From contig NZ_AKJF01000124.1 in NCBI RefSeq assembly GCF_000282475.1, forward strand, positions 1 to 44,514: 44,514 nucleotides of DNA, in the 5' to 3' direction. Below the pieces are notes generated by a model. The model was given only the letters and a program-made list of their open reading frames with translations, was not told the origin of the DNA and did not search any database. The stretch's first letter is position 1. The number at the start of each line of letters is the position of its first letter. The DNA is from Pseudomonas sp. GM78. Lineage in GTDB: Bacteria > Pseudomonadota > Gammaproteobacteria > Pseudomonadales > Pseudomonadaceae. Position numbers and translations under genes: made by a program. This document shows positions 32,603 to 40,899 of this stretch, piece by piece.

Positions 32603-32932
32603 ATGAACCTGAACAATCAACCTACTATCGAAGAACTGGCTCGTATGTTCGCGGCGCAAAAAGACAGCCACGACAGCCATATCCTGTGGATCAGCAAATC
32701 GGGCCAGGTGCATATCGACTGCCTGTCGCCACATGCCCATGAAGCGGAGTTCGACCAGAACAACCAGAACCTGCTCGCCCGACTGAAAATGTACCGTCGC
32801 GGCCAGGGCTATGTCGGCAAGAAAGCCGCCGCCGACAAGGACTTCATCGGTAATGTCCTGCAAACGCTGAAACAGGCCTGGGACTCGCTGCAGAACCAGA
32901 ACGAAGTTCGGGTGATTGACCGGTTCTACTGA
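32603..32932 (+). CDS. Small hypothetical protein, 109 residues
   Basis: A short soluble protein with a strong AGGGGG site upstream of the ATG and its own terminator. It is rich in Asn, Gln, His and Lys at the N-terminal half (NNQPTIEELARMFAAQKDSHDSHILW) and helical in the C-terminal half (DFIGNVLQTLKQAWDSLQNQ). No signal peptide, membrane helix or enzyme motif is present. It is transcribed alone. I do not know its function. Confidence 0.8.
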   Translation: MNLNNQPTIEELARMFAAQKDSHDSHILWISKSGQVHIDCLSPHAHEAEFDQNNQNLLARLKMYRRGQGYVGKKAAADKDFIGNVLQTLKQAWDSLQNQNEVRVIDRFY

Positions 32933-32959
32933 TTGATTAATTAGTACCTCAATACAAGA

Positions 32960-32995
32960 AAGGGCCTGCTCCGGATAAGAGCAGGCCCTTTTTTA
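32960..32995 (+). terminator. Intrinsic terminator
   Basis: AAGGGCCTGCTC and its complement GAGCAGGCCCTT form a 12-base stem with a seven-base loop, followed by a T-run. It ends the small hypothetical gene. Confidence 0.95.
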
Positions 32996-33020
32996 ATGCC
33001 TTTCCTGCCCCCCCCCAATT

Positions 33021-33122
33021 AACCACTGTAGGAGTGAGCCTGCTCGCGATAGCGGAGTGCCAGGCGCCAAATTTGTTGAATGTAAGTCCGTCATCGCGAG
33101 CAGGCTCACTCCTACAGTGGTT
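33021..33122. repeat. REPIN 2, perfect 30-base arms
   Basis: Left arm (33021-33050) and right arm (33093-33122) are perfect 30-base inverted copies, containing GAGCCTGCTCGCGAT. The spacer is 42 bases. It sits between the terminator at 32960 and the 3' end of the cynR gene. Perfect arms suggest recent copying. Confidence 0.95.
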
Positions 33123-33131
33123 ACGGGGTGT

Positions 33132-34013
33132 TCAAGAGAACTCGGTGCCCAGCACCAGATCCATGAACGCCACCGACGCCGCACTGTGATAATTGTTCTT
33201 GCGTCGAAGCAGCGCGGCCCCGCGTTTGGGCCCCTCACCCAGCAATGGAATCCTGCGCAATGCACGCTCTGAAGTGGCGATCGGTTCCGGGAGGATCGTG
33301 GCAATGGCGGTGTGCGCAATGACTTCCAGCAAGGTGTTCACCGAGTTGACCTCAATGACCACCTTGGGCGTGATCTGCGCGGTGACGAAGTACTCATCAA
33401 TGCAGGTACGGGTGATGAAGTCCTGGGTCAACAACGCAAACTCCAACTGCGCCACTTCTTGTGCGCTCAACGCAGCCTGGCTTTCATACAGTGGGTGAGC
33501 CCGGCCCACCATCAGCCCCAGGGTTTCGGTAAAAGCCGGGATCGATTCGATGTCGGCATTTCTCACCTGATCGAACGCAATCGCGATGTCCAGCGAATCA
33601 TCCGCCAGCCCCGCCTCGATGTCGGCCATCGACAACTCGAAAATCTGCAGATGGATGTTCGGATACCGCGCCACGTAATCGCGCACTAACGGCCCTGCCA
33701 GATAAGCCATGAAGGTGGGCGTCATGGCCAGGCGCAAGGTGCCACGGGACAGGTCCTTCACGTCATGCAGTGCCCGCTTGCCCGCCTCAAGTTCCACCAG
33801 GACCCGACGGGCGCATTCGATGTAGGCCTCGCCCGCGTCAGTGGGCTTGACCGTACGCGAGGTGCGGTCGAACAGGTTGACGCCCAGGGTTTCCTCCAGT
33901 TGCCGGATCTGTTGCGACAGGGTCGGTTGGGAAACGTGCAGCGCCTCGGCGGCGCGGGTGAAGCCACCGTGGTCGGCGACGGCCAGCAAATAACGCAGAT
34001 GACGCAGCAGCAT
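33132..34013 (-). CDS. cynR: LysR-type regulator of the cyanate genes
   Basis: A 293-residue LysR protein: helix-turn-helix at about 16-45 ([30 protein letters not shown]) and an effector domain from about 90 ([13 protein letters not shown]). It resembles CynR, including the conserved effector-domain start. It is divergent from cynS, the same layout as in E. coli, where CynR activates the cyanate genes with cyanate as effector. The ATG start is at 34013. An ATA-N9-TAT pattern in the 121-base gap is a candidate operator. Confidence 0.92.
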   Translation of the reverse strand: MLLRHLRYLLAVADHGGFTRAAEALHVSQPTLSQQIRQLEETLGVNLFDRTSRTVKPTDAGEAYIECARRVLVELEAGKRALHDVKDLSRGTLRLAMTPTFMAYLAGPLVRDYVARYPNIHLQIFELSMADIEAGLADDSLDIAIAFDQVRNADIESIPAFTETLGLMVGRAHPLYESQAALSAQEVAQLEFALLTQDFITRTCIDEYFVTAQITPKVVIEVNSVNTLLEVIAHTAIATILPEPIATSERALRRIPLLGEGPKRGAALLRRKNNYHSAASVAFMDLVLGTEFS

Positions 34014-34026
34014 GGGATCACCTTCT

Positions 34027-34041
34027 ATAGGCAGAGCTTAT
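34027..34041. promoter_or_regulatory. Candidate CynR box
   Basis: ATAGGCAGAGCTTAT has the ATA-N9-TAT form common in LysR operators, 14 bases upstream of the cynR ATG and 94 before cynS. Regulator binding is inferred from position. Confidence 0.45.
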
Positions 34042-34134
34042 GCATCGCATTGTATATCGGTCTTGGACGCTATGAATGGATCAGCAGAAGATGGCTTCAC
34101 ACCCGAAACAGCCCACTGCGACAGGAGAAACACC

Positions 34135-34602
34135 ATGCAACAGTCCCACGCCTACAACGATCCCAGCCTGGCCCTGACCACTGAAGTACTGGATGCCAAG
34201 GCGCGTAAAAACCTGTCCTGGCAGGATCTGGCTGAAGGCACCGGCCTCGGCCTGGCCTACGTCACCGCGGCCCTGCTCGGCCAGCACCCGCTGCCGGAAA
34301 GTGCCGCCAACGTGATTGGCGAGAAACTTGAGCTGAACGCCGACGCCATCGCTCGCCTGCAGATCATTCCGCTGCGCGGCAGCCTCTCGGGTGTCCCGAC
34401 CGACCCGACCATCTACCGCTTCTACGAAATGATCCAGATCTATGGCACAACGCTCAAAGCCCTGGTCCATGAGCAGTTCGGCGACGGCATCATCAGCGCG
34501 ATCAACTTCAAGCTGGACATGAAGAAAGTCGAAGACCCGGAAGGTGGCTCCCGCGCCGTGATCACCCTCGACGGCAAGTTCCTGCCGCTGCGCCCTTTCT
34601 AA
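34135..34602 (+). CDS. cynS: Cyanase (cyanate hydratase)
   Basis: A 155-residue enzyme that breaks down cyanate with bicarbonate to ammonia and carbon dioxide. Catalytic residues are Arg95 and Glu98 ([11 protein letters not shown]) and Ser121 (IISAINF), matching E. coli Arg96, Glu99 and Ser122. The N-terminal part is a helical POU-like domain, and the C-terminal part gives the decamer interface ([10 protein letters not shown]). The ATG at 34135 has AGGAG upstream. It is followed 60 bases later by a carbonic anhydrase gene that would resupply bicarbonate. The E. coli order is cynT-cynS-cynX; here the order is cynS-carbonic anhydrase and no cynX-type transporter is present. Confidence 0.97.
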   Translation: MQQSHAYNDPSLALTTEVLDAKARKNLSWQDLAEGTGLGLAYVTAALLGQHPLPESAANVIGEKLELNADAIARLQIIPLRGSLSGVPTDPTIYRFYEMIQIYGTTLKALVHEQFGDGIISAINFKLDMKKVEDPEGGSRAVITLDGKFLPLRPF

Positions 34603-34662
34603 GTGGATACCGGCCCGCGCTGTGCCGCGGGCCAAACCCGACTCCCCCCTGAGGACGCAAAC

Positions 34663-35322
34663 ATGCAAGCGCTCATCGATGGTTTCCTGAAGTTCCAGAA
34701 GGACGTCTTTCCGCAACGCACCGACCTGTTCAAACACCTGGCCACCACGCAACATCCCGGCACCTTGTTCATCACCTGTTCCGACAGCCGCGTCGTGCCG
34801 GAACTGCTGACCCAGCAAGAACCCGGTGAGCTGTTCGTCATCCGTAACGCCGGCAATATCGTGCCCTCCTACAGCCCTCATCCGGGCGGCGTGTCGGCCA
34901 CGGTGGAGTACGCGGTCGCCGTGCTGGGCGTGACCGACATCGTGATCTGCGGGCATTCCGACTGCGGCGCGATGACGGCGGTGGCCAAGTGCAAATGCAT
35001 GGACCACCTGCCCGCCGTCAGCGGCTGGCTGCAACACGCCGAGTCGGCCAAGGTGATCAACGAATCGCGACCCCACGCGGATGAGGCGGCCAAAGTCAGT
35101 TCGATGGTGCGTGAAAACGTCATCGCGCAACTGGCCAACATCCAGACCCACCCAAGCGTGCGCCTGGCCCAGGAGAAAGGCCTGTTGAACCTGCATGGCT
35201 GGGTGTATGACATCGAGACCGGCTCGATCGATGCCCTGGATGCGGGCAGCCGCACGTTCGTGTCGCTGGCCGAGCACCCGACGACTTGCGCCGTGCAAGG
35301 CAAACCCGTCGAAGCCGCCTGA
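34663..35322 (+). CDS. cynT: Beta-class carbonic anhydrase
   Basis: A 219-residue zinc enzyme that interconverts carbon dioxide and bicarbonate. The zinc ligands are Cys39 (ITCSDSR, with Asp41 and Arg43), His98 and Cys101 (GHSDCGAM). The ATG at 34663 has GAGGA upstream. It lies in the cyanase operon, so it probably replenishes the bicarbonate used by cyanase, as CynT does in E. coli. The N-terminal 30 residues are typical of the class. Other housekeeping anhydrases are probably present elsewhere in the genome. Confidence 0.94.
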   Translation: MQALIDGFLKFQKDVFPQRTDLFKHLATTQHPGTLFITCSDSRVVPELLTQQEPGELFVIRNAGNIVPSYSPHPGGVSATVEYAVAVLGVTDIVICGHSDCGAMTAVAKCKCMDHLPAVSGWLQHAESAKVINESRPHADEAAKVSSMVRENVIAQLANIQTHPSVRLAQEKGLLNLHGWVYDIETGSIDALDAGSRTFVSLAEHPTTCAVQGKPVEAA

Positions 35323-35330
35323 GCTTGAGG

Positions 35331-35367
35331 GCAGCGACCGCCCGGGCAGCCGCTGCGCAAGTTTTTT
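35331..35367 (+). terminator. Probable terminator after the cyanate operon
   Basis: GCAGCG and CGCTGC arms, with further inner pairing (GCCCGGGC), are followed by GCAAGTTTTTT. The T-run overlaps the last codons of the convergent ProA-like gene. Confidence 0.6.
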
Positions 35368-36868
35368 AGCGTTTGACCGACAGATCGACCTGGGTCATGC
35401 GACTGCGAATGGTAAACACACCATCACCCGAGAGAATCGCGCTGCGTGCGAACAGGCGCCCGCTCTCCCAGTTCGACAAGCCCAGTTCCGGCTTGTTGAG
35501 TGCGTACTGGCCATCGACCCAACGGGTGATTCCATTGCCGACAAAGGGCGCGTTGACCGCGTTATAGAAGCGTTCCTGGGTCGCCGCATTTTCACTGAGC
35601 AGCGACACGGTGAATTGCGGACTGTAGCGGTTGAACAAGGCGATGGCGCTGTCCAGGTCGTCGACGATCTTCAGACTGACTTCCGGGGTTTCTTCCCATT
35701 CCCACTCGCGACCCAATTGATCTTCCGGAAAAGGTTCGGCCAGTGCTTCGGTGCGGTAGCCTTCGGCGCGGTAGACCTCGACACTGGCGGTTTGCCAATC
35801 CGCCGGCAGGAACGCTTCGCTGCCCTCTACGATGTGCAACTTGCAGCCCTGGCCGCGTGCCTTGCCGGCCTGCTGAAGCGCGTCGAGAAACAGCGGCACC
35901 AGTTCGGCGGCGCGATCGCGCTGGATCAGGCACACGTTGAGGGTGTTGCAGACCTTGCGGTCGAGGGAGTTGCGCACCACGGCGGCGAAGCGCGTGGCAT
36001 CGGCGTCGGTGTCGGCGATCAACCAGGCACCGCCGGTGCCATGCAGGCTGACGGCGGTGCCGGCCTGTTGCGCGATGCTGCCCAGCTGACTGACGGCGCG
36101 CCCCGAACCACGGGCCACGGCCAGCGACAGTCGTCGGTCGGCGAACATCGCCCAACCGGCGGCGTGATTGACGCTTTCCACCAACGACACCGCACCGGTC
36201 GGCAATCCGGTGTCGTGCAGTGCCGGGTTCAGTGCGTGAGTGACGATGGCCTGTGCCGTGCCCAACGCATCGCTGCCAATGCGCAGCACCGCGGTGTTAC
36301 CGGTGCGCAACACGCCGGCGGCATCGGCGAAGACGTTCGGCCTGCCCTCGAAGACGAATGCGACGATACCCAGCGGCGAGACCACTTGTTCGACTTTCCA
36401 GCCGTCGTGCTCGACGCAACTGATCACTTTGCCGCGGGTGGCCGACGCATCGCGCCAGGCGCGCAGGCCGGCAATCATGTCGCGGCGCATGCGCTCATCG
36501 GCCAGCAAGCGCGTGGTCGAACGACCGCGGGCCTTGGCCCGTTCGATGTCGGCCAGGTTGGCGGCCTCGATCAAGGCCCAGCACTCAGGCGTCTCCAGAC
36601 GTTGGGCGAACACATCGAAGAAGGCGCTGATGGCCTGGTCCGACACCGTCGACATCGCCTTGAAGGCCGCTTCGGCACGTTCGATCGCCAGCGCTGCCGC
36701 TTGCTGGTCCGCCACCGGGATCAGCAACAGTTCGCCACTGACCTGCTCCACCAACAGGTGGTCACCGGGCGCAAAGCGTGCCGCCAGTTCGGGGCTGACC
36801 ACCGTGACACGATTACCGGCGAAAGGGATCGGCGTGCCAGCGACTAGACGTTCGAGTGCAAGAGACAT
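35366..36868 (-). CDS. ProA-like aldehyde dehydrogenase family protein
   Basis: A 500-residue protein of the glutamyl-phosphate reductase branch. It carries the ProA motif VSPLGIVAFVFEGRPNVFADAAG, the nucleotide-binding segment GNTAVLRIGSDA, and the active-site cysteine Cys307 in DRKVCNTLNVCL. Normal ProA is about 420 residues; this has an N-terminal extra 80 residues (about 1-80) and a changed C-terminus with WEETPEVSLKIV. So it is probably not the proline enzyme itself but a paralogue on another acyl phosphate or semialdehyde. No ProB-like kinase gene is near. It stands alone, convergent to the cyanate operon. I found no good ribosome site before the ATG at 36868, so the start is less certain. 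Confidence 0.83.
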   Translation of the reverse strand: MSLALERLVAGTPIPFAGNRVTVVSPELAARFAPGDHLLVEQVSGELLLIPVADQQAAALAIERAEAAFKAMSTVSDQAISAFFDVFAQRLETPECWALIEAANLADIERAKARGRSTTRLLADERMRRDMIAGLRAWRDASATRGKVISCVEHDGWKVEQVVSPLGIVAFVFEGRPNVFADAAGVLRTGNTAVLRIGSDALGTAQAIVTHALNPALHDTGLPTGAVSLVESVNHAAGWAMFADRRLSLAVARGSGRAVSQLGSIAQQAGTAVSLHGTGGAWLIADTDADATRFAAVVRNSLDRKVCNTLNVCLIQRDRAAELVPLFLDALQQAGKARGQGCKLHIVEGSEAFLPADWQTASVEVYRAEGYRTEALAEPFPEDQLGREWEWEETPEVSLKIVDDLDSAIALFNRYSPQFTVSLLSENAATQERFYNAVNAPFVGNGITRWVDGQYALNKPELGLSNWESGRLFARSAILSGDGVFTIRSRMTQVDLSVKR

Positions 36869-36985
36869 GAAGCGGTATCACCATGCAATGGGCGGGCGGA
36901 AAATGTATAGCAAAAGCCGCCGAGCGTCATCCGCCACGCCCCTGCACCGATGATCGCAAACCCGCCGGCGCCGGGCCGGCGCACC

Positions 36986-37000
36986 TACGCTTAAAGCGTA
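36986..37000. promoter_or_regulatory. Perfect palindrome before the muramidase gene
   Basis: TACGCTTAAAGCGTA has seven-base arms around one base, 33 bases upstream of the muramidase ATG, near where a promoter would lie. It may be an operator. Confidence 0.35.
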
Positions 37001-37033
37001 CCCCCCGCGTTTGCTGTTTCGAAGGAGGCCGTC

Positions 37034-37825
37034 ATGAGCGACGAATTCAGAAGCCATGGCGCAGCCCTTGACGACGAAGGTCTGGAAAATGCCCTGGACC
37101 TGGCCAAAGTCAGCGCTGCACAACTGTGGGCTGTTCTGGCAGTAGAAACCTCCGGCAACGGATTCTTTTCCGATCGCCGTCCGAAAATCCTTTTCGAGCG
37201 TCACGTCTTCAGCCGCTTGACCCAGCAGAAGTTTGACGCACAACACCCCGATATCAGCAGCAAAAGCCCTGGCAACTATGGTGCGTCGGGGGACCACCAG
37301 TACGACCGGCTCAACCAGGCGATTGAGCTGAACCGCAATGCGGCGCTGCAAAGCACGTCGTGGGGGCTGGGCCAGATCATGGGGTTCAACTTCGCCTCCA
37401 CCGGCTGCGCAGACGTCGAGTCGATGGTCAAGCGCATGGTCCTGTCCGAGAACGAACAGCTGCTGTGTACGGTCGGCACGTTGATCGGTGGCGGTTCCAT
37501 CGGCGCGCTACGGGCCAAGGACTGGGCGAACTTCGCCCGTCGTTACAACGGCCCCAACTATGCCATCAACAACTACGACGTGCGGCTCAGTGCCGCGTAT
37601 CAAAAGTTCTCCTACGGCGGCACGCCCGACCTCAGGATTCGCACCGCGCAAACCTACCTGACGTACCTGGGCTGGCACCCCGGCACGATTGACGGCATCG
37701 TCGGCAAACAGACCCGGGATGCAATGAATCTGTATCAGGCCAAAGAAGGCCTGGAACTGACCACGGTGCTCGATGACGAGACGCTGGAGCATCTGCGCAG
37801 CCGGATTCTGGCGATGCCGCTCTGA
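37034..37825 (+). CDS. N-acetylmuramidase with peptidoglycan-binding domain
   Basis: A 263-residue cell-wall enzyme. Residues about 20-195 form a DUF3380-type muramidase domain: the putative catalytic Glu is in VLAVETSGNGFF, followed by ILFERHVF, STSWGLGQIMGFNF and FARRYNGPNY. Residues about 200-258 form a peptidoglycan-binding domain (LRIRTAQTYLTYLGWHPGTIDGIVGKQTRDAMNLYQ). The ATG has a strong AAGGAGG. Phage endolysins of this type normally have the binding domain at the N-terminus; here it is C-terminal. There is no signal peptide, holin or spanin gene, phage gene or T6SS gene nearby, so how it reaches peptidoglycan is unclear. It could be a stray phage-derived lysin or a secreted effector. 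Confidence 0.88.
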   Translation: MSDEFRSHGAALDDEGLENALDLAKVSAAQLWAVLAVETSGNGFFSDRRPKILFERHVFSRLTQQKFDAQHPDISSKSPGNYGASGDHQYDRLNQAIELNRNAALQSTSWGLGQIMGFNFASTGCADVESMVKRMVLSENEQLLCTVGTLIGGGSIGALRAKDWANFARRYNGPNYAINNYDVRLSAAYQKFSYGGTPDLRIRTAQTYLTYLGWHPGTIDGIVGKQTRDAMNLYQAKEGLELTTVLDDETLEHLRSRILAMPL

Positions 37826-38112
37826 CGTGATGCCCAGCCGGATTAATAGTCCTGTGCTGGTCCCTGTGGGAGCGAGCCTGCTCGCGATGAGGCCTGACCA
37901 GTCAATATCAATGTTGACTATAAGTCCGCCATCGCGAGCAGGCTCACTCCCACATTTCTCTGAACGTATCAAAGTGTGTACAGCCCCGCCCCTGACACAC
38001 CAGGCCTTCAAATCCCCGCGCCAACGACACACCGCAGATACACCCGGTTGATGAAATACGTCTCAACGGGCACACCCCCGGTCCGACATCCCTGCCTTGA
38101 AGGAGATCAACC
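37826..38112. other. Intergenic region with REPIN 3
   Basis: It holds REPIN 3 (37865-37954). The rest shows no gene; a RBS-proximal stretch before the DoxX-like gene (AAGGAG) is seen at its end. Confidence 0.5.
37865..37954. repeat. REPIN 3 (inverted REP doublet)
   Basis: Arms of 24 bases with one mismatch (GAGCGAGCCTGCTCGCGAT on the left, ATCGCGAGCAGGCTCACTC on the right) flank a 42-base spacer. It is the same family as REPIN 1 and REPIN 2. Confidence 0.93.
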
Positions 38113-38628
38113 ATGAACGCCACTATTTCATCGGCCGTGAAAGGCCTGCACCTGAACCTTGACCGTGCCGGCAGCTGGATCGCGCCACTGACCTTGAGGG
38201 TGTTCCTAGCCTGGGAATTCTTCGAGTCGGGCCTGGAAAAATTCAATGGCGAAAACTGGTTCGCCGACATCCAGGACCGCTTCCTGTTTCCGTTCAACCA
38301 CCTTCCTGCCACGCTGAACTGGGAATTGTCGATGTGGGTTGAGCTGATCTGCGCGCTCGCCCTGCTGGTGGGCCTTGCCACGCGGTTCTCGGCGATCAGC
38401 CTGATGGTGGTGACCATCGTCGCGACAGCTGCGGTGCACTGGCCGGCCGACTGGTCGACCTTGAGCGAACTGGCCCAGGGTTACTCCATCAGCAACAAAG
38501 GCTTCGGTAACTTCAAGCTGCCGCTGATCTACCTCGCCGCCCTTGTGCCGCTGCTGCTTTCGGGCCCTGGCAAGTTCAGCCTCGATGCGTTGCTGGCCCG
38601 GTTTTTCTGGCGCCGCAATCAACACTGA
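38113..38628 (+). CDS. DoxX-family membrane protein, HvfX-like
   Basis: A 171-residue inner-membrane protein with four hydrophobic segments (about 22-40, 75-97, 99-117 and 133-152). The N-terminal part has [24 protein letters not shown] and the C-terminal part [20 protein letters not shown], which resembles the HvfX branch of DoxX proteins. In other bacteria HvfX is found with HvfA/B/C genes (copper-related); none of these is here. Its ATG has AAGGAG upstream and it is transcribed alone, ending at a bidirectional terminator. The function is unknown. Confidence 0.85.
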   Translation: MNATISSAVKGLHLNLDRAGSWIAPLTLRVFLAWEFFESGLEKFNGENWFADIQDRFLFPFNHLPATLNWELSMWVELICALALLVGLATRFSAISLMVVTIVATAAVHWPADWSTLSELAQGYSISNKGFGNFKLPLIYLAALVPLLLSGPGKFSLDALLARFFWRRNQH

Positions 38629-38649
38629 AAAGAAACCCTTTAACCAAAT

Positions 38650-38685
38650 AAAAAATGGGGACTTCGATGAAGCCCCCATTTTTTT
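38650..38685. terminator. Bidirectional intrinsic terminator
   Basis: AAATGGGG and CCCCATTT form a stem with a 13-base loop, with A-run and T-run on the two sides. It lies between the convergent DoxX-like and nitrilase genes. Confidence 0.9.
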
Positions 38686-38694
38686 GCCCGCAAA

Positions 38695-39678
38695 TTATCG
38701 AAGCATTTCTTCCACGGTCTCAATCCCCGCCAGTTGCGGATGCGCATTGCGTTCATGTACATGAGCATGCGGGGTGCGGTCGATCAGCAGGCTCAGCAAT
38801 TCCGGACGGCTGTAGTGGCCGCGCGAATCCATCATGCGCTTGCGCTTGTCGATCAGGCTCATGTCGAGGTCGACGATCACCTCGCCTTCACCCTCGGTCA
38901 ACGCCCCCAGCACCTCGCCGTTCGGATTGATGATTGCGGTGTAGCAACCGCCGGAGATCGGACCGATCGGGCAGCCGGTGTCGGCCATGATCTGCGCCTG
39001 TTGCTCAGGGTTGAGCCAGGCCGTGGAGTTGACCACGAAGCAGGCCGCTTCCAGGGCGTGCTGGCGAATGCTGACTTCCATCTGCGAGGCGAACAGGGTG
39101 CCGGCGAACGAGCCCGGGTACATCGAGGCGTGGATCTGCTCGCCATCGGCCATCAAGGCGTAACGCGCCAGCGGGTTGTAATGTTCCCAGCACGCCAGTT
39201 GGCCGATGCGCCCAACCGCGCTGTCGGTGGCGCGCAGGCCGGAACCGTCGCCCATGCCCCAGATCATCCGTTCATGGTAGGTCGGGGAGATCTTGCGGCG
39301 GCTCTGGATCAGTGCGCCGTCGGCGTCGAACAGCAACTGGGTGTTGTACAACGTACCGCCATCACGTTCGTTGACGCCGATGGACACCACCATGCCGGCC
39401 TCCCTGGCCGCGGCACCAATGGAATCGGTCACCGCCGACGGCACCGTCACGGCCTGGTCCAGCAGTTTGAGATGTTCAGCGCCCATGGCAAAGGGCGCCT
39501 GGACAAACGAGAAATACGGGTAGTACGGCACGATGGTTTCCGGAAACACGGCGAACTGCACGCCCTGCCCGCCGAGCTCGAGAATCTTCTCGACGACTTT
39601 ATCGACGGTGCCTTCACGGCTGTAGAGCACGGGGCTGATTTGTACGGCGGCGGCTTTGACAAAGGTCATGGCGGTCAT
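38695..39678 (-). CDS. Nitrilase, Nit6803-like
   Basis: A 327-residue enzyme that hydrolyses a nitrile to the carboxylic acid and ammonia. The catalytic set is Glu47 ([13 protein letters not shown]), Lys129 ([11 protein letters not shown]) with Glu136, and Cys163 ([15 protein letters not shown]). The [14 protein letters not shown] and [15 protein letters not shown] segments are close to the cyanobacterial nitrilase Nit6803. It lies alone, next to a GlxA-type regulator transcribed in the same direction from upstream. Genomes with the related Nit1C gene clusters have further genes (radical SAM, acetyltransferase and others) that are absent here. An alternative start three codons on is possible. 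The true nitrile is unknown. Confidence 0.94.
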   Translation of the reverse strand: MTAMTFVKAAAVQISPVLYSREGTVDKVVEKILELGGQGVQFAVFPETIVPYYPYFSFVQAPFAMGAEHLKLLDQAVTVPSAVTDSIGAAAREAGMVVSIGVNERDGGTLYNTQLLFDADGALIQSRRKISPTYHERMIWGMGDGSGLRATDSAVGRIGQLACWEHYNPLARYALMADGEQIHASMYPGSFAGTLFASQMEVSIRQHALEAACFVVNSTAWLNPEQQAQIMADTGCPIGPISGGCYTAIINPNGEVLGALTEGEGEVIVDLDMSLIDKRKRMMDSRGHYSRPELLSLLIDRTPHAHVHERNAHPQLAGIETVEEMLR

Positions 39679-39707
39679 CTCATTGAGGGAACGGGCTTCA
39701 ACGAGAT

Positions 39708-39729
39708 AAATATTACGCTAATAATATTT
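39708..39729. promoter_or_regulatory. AT-rich palindrome before the nitrilase gene
   Basis: AAATATTA and TAATATTT are perfect inverted arms with a six-base spacer, 29 bases upstream of the nitrilase ATG. This is the only strongly AT-rich palindrome nearby and is likely a regulatory site, perhaps for the GlxA-type protein. Confidence 0.5.
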
Positions 39730-39764
39730 AGTCCTGAATGTCGTATACACCACCTTTTAGGACA

Positions 39765-40697
39765 TCACCCCCGAGCAGCCCGCTGAATCACCTGCGGCGG
39801 CTGCCCGAAAGCACGCAGAAACGCCCGACGCATGCGCTCCCTGTCACCAAACCCGGTTTCGGTGGCCACCACATCGATCGAGTGCCGGCCGGTTTCCATC
39901 ATCAACCGCGCGGCCTCCACCCGCAGGCTTTCGATGGCCTTGGCCGGCGATTGCCCGGTTTCGGCATTGAACACACGGCTGAATTGTCGAGGACTGAGAT
40001 TGGCGGCGCTGGCCAGTGCCTCGACCGACAGTTCGGACTTCAGGTTCTGCTTGGCGTAAGTCAACGCAGCCTGGATGCGATCGGTCCTGGGCTGCAACTC
40101 CAGCATGACCGAAAACTGCGACTGCCCGCCTGCCCGGCGGTGATACACCACCAACTGACGGGCTACCCGCCGCGCGACTTCGGCCCCCAGGTCCATCTCG
40201 ACCAGCGCCAGCGCCAGATCGACGCAAGCGCTCATGCCCGCGGCCGTCCAGAGGTTGCCATCGTTGATGAAGATGCGGTCCTCTTCGACTTTGATCCTGG
40301 GGTACGCCCGCTGCAGCGACGCGGCGTGACACCAGTGGGTGGTCGCCCGCCGGCCATCGAGCAAACCGGCCTCGGCCAGGGCAATGGCCCCGGTGCAGAT
40401 CGAACCCAGGCGGCGAGTGTTCTGGCTGGCGCGGCGCAAAAACTCGACCAGGCCGGGTGATACCGGGCGAATCAGGTTATCGCCCATCACCAGCAACGTA
40501 TCGAACGAACGCTGGCCGAACGCTGTGGTTTCTACGGCAAAACCGGCGGAGGTTTGCACCATGCCGCCGTGTTCGGACAGCAAGGCGATGCTGTACACCG
40601 GCTCCTGCATAGCGTTGTTGGCTAGTTCGAATGTGGCACACATGGCCAGGCCGAGGACCTGGAAACCGGGGTAAACGATGAGTCCGATGTGTTGCAT
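39765..40697 (-). CDS. GlxA-type (AraC family) transcriptional regulator
   Basis: A 310-residue regulator. The N-terminal DJ-1/PfpI-like domain (residues about 1-165; IGLIVYPGFQVLGLA and SICTGAIALAEAGLLDGRRATTHW) is followed by a C-terminal AraC double helix-turn-helix (about 220-310; SVEALASAANLSPRQFSRVFNAETGQSPAKAIESLRVEAA). The start is set at 40697 because the domain begins there; no good ribosome site is visible at that start or the one 33 bases upstream. It is on the same strand as, and just upstream of, the nitrilase gene, so it probably activates it. The effector is unknown. Confidence 0.9.
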   Translation of the reverse strand: MQHIGLIVYPGFQVLGLAMCATFELANNAMQEPVYSIALLSEHGGMVQTSAGFAVETTAFGQRSFDTLLVMGDNLIRPVSPGLVEFLRRASQNTRRLGSICTGAIALAEAGLLDGRRATTHWCHAASLQRAYPRIKVEEDRIFINDGNLWTAAGMSACVDLALALVEMDLGAEVARRVARQLVVYHRRAGGQSQFSVMLELQPRTDRIQAALTYAKQNLKSELSVEALASAANLSPRQFSRVFNAETGQSPAKAIESLRVEAARLMMETGRHSIDVVATETGFGDRERMRRAFLRAFGQPPQVIQRAARG

Positions 40698-40899
40698 GGT
40701 GGTTGTCCAGAATGACCTTATTAGTGGCATAGCCGGTTATTCAGCCATAGCACCACACTGTACGCCAGCCGCCGTACTGCGGATGAAAAGCCATCCGACG
40801 GCAATTCGGCCAGACAATCGCCCATTAAGGCCATACCCCTTCATTTATTGGGTCTATAAATAACAGTACAGCGTTGGCCGCAAACAAGAGGCACAGGCC

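Noticed and set aside
35195-36847. A 550-codon open frame on the plus strand opposite the ProA-like gene
   Set aside because: It is the shadow of the ProA-like gene, which carries the family motifs.
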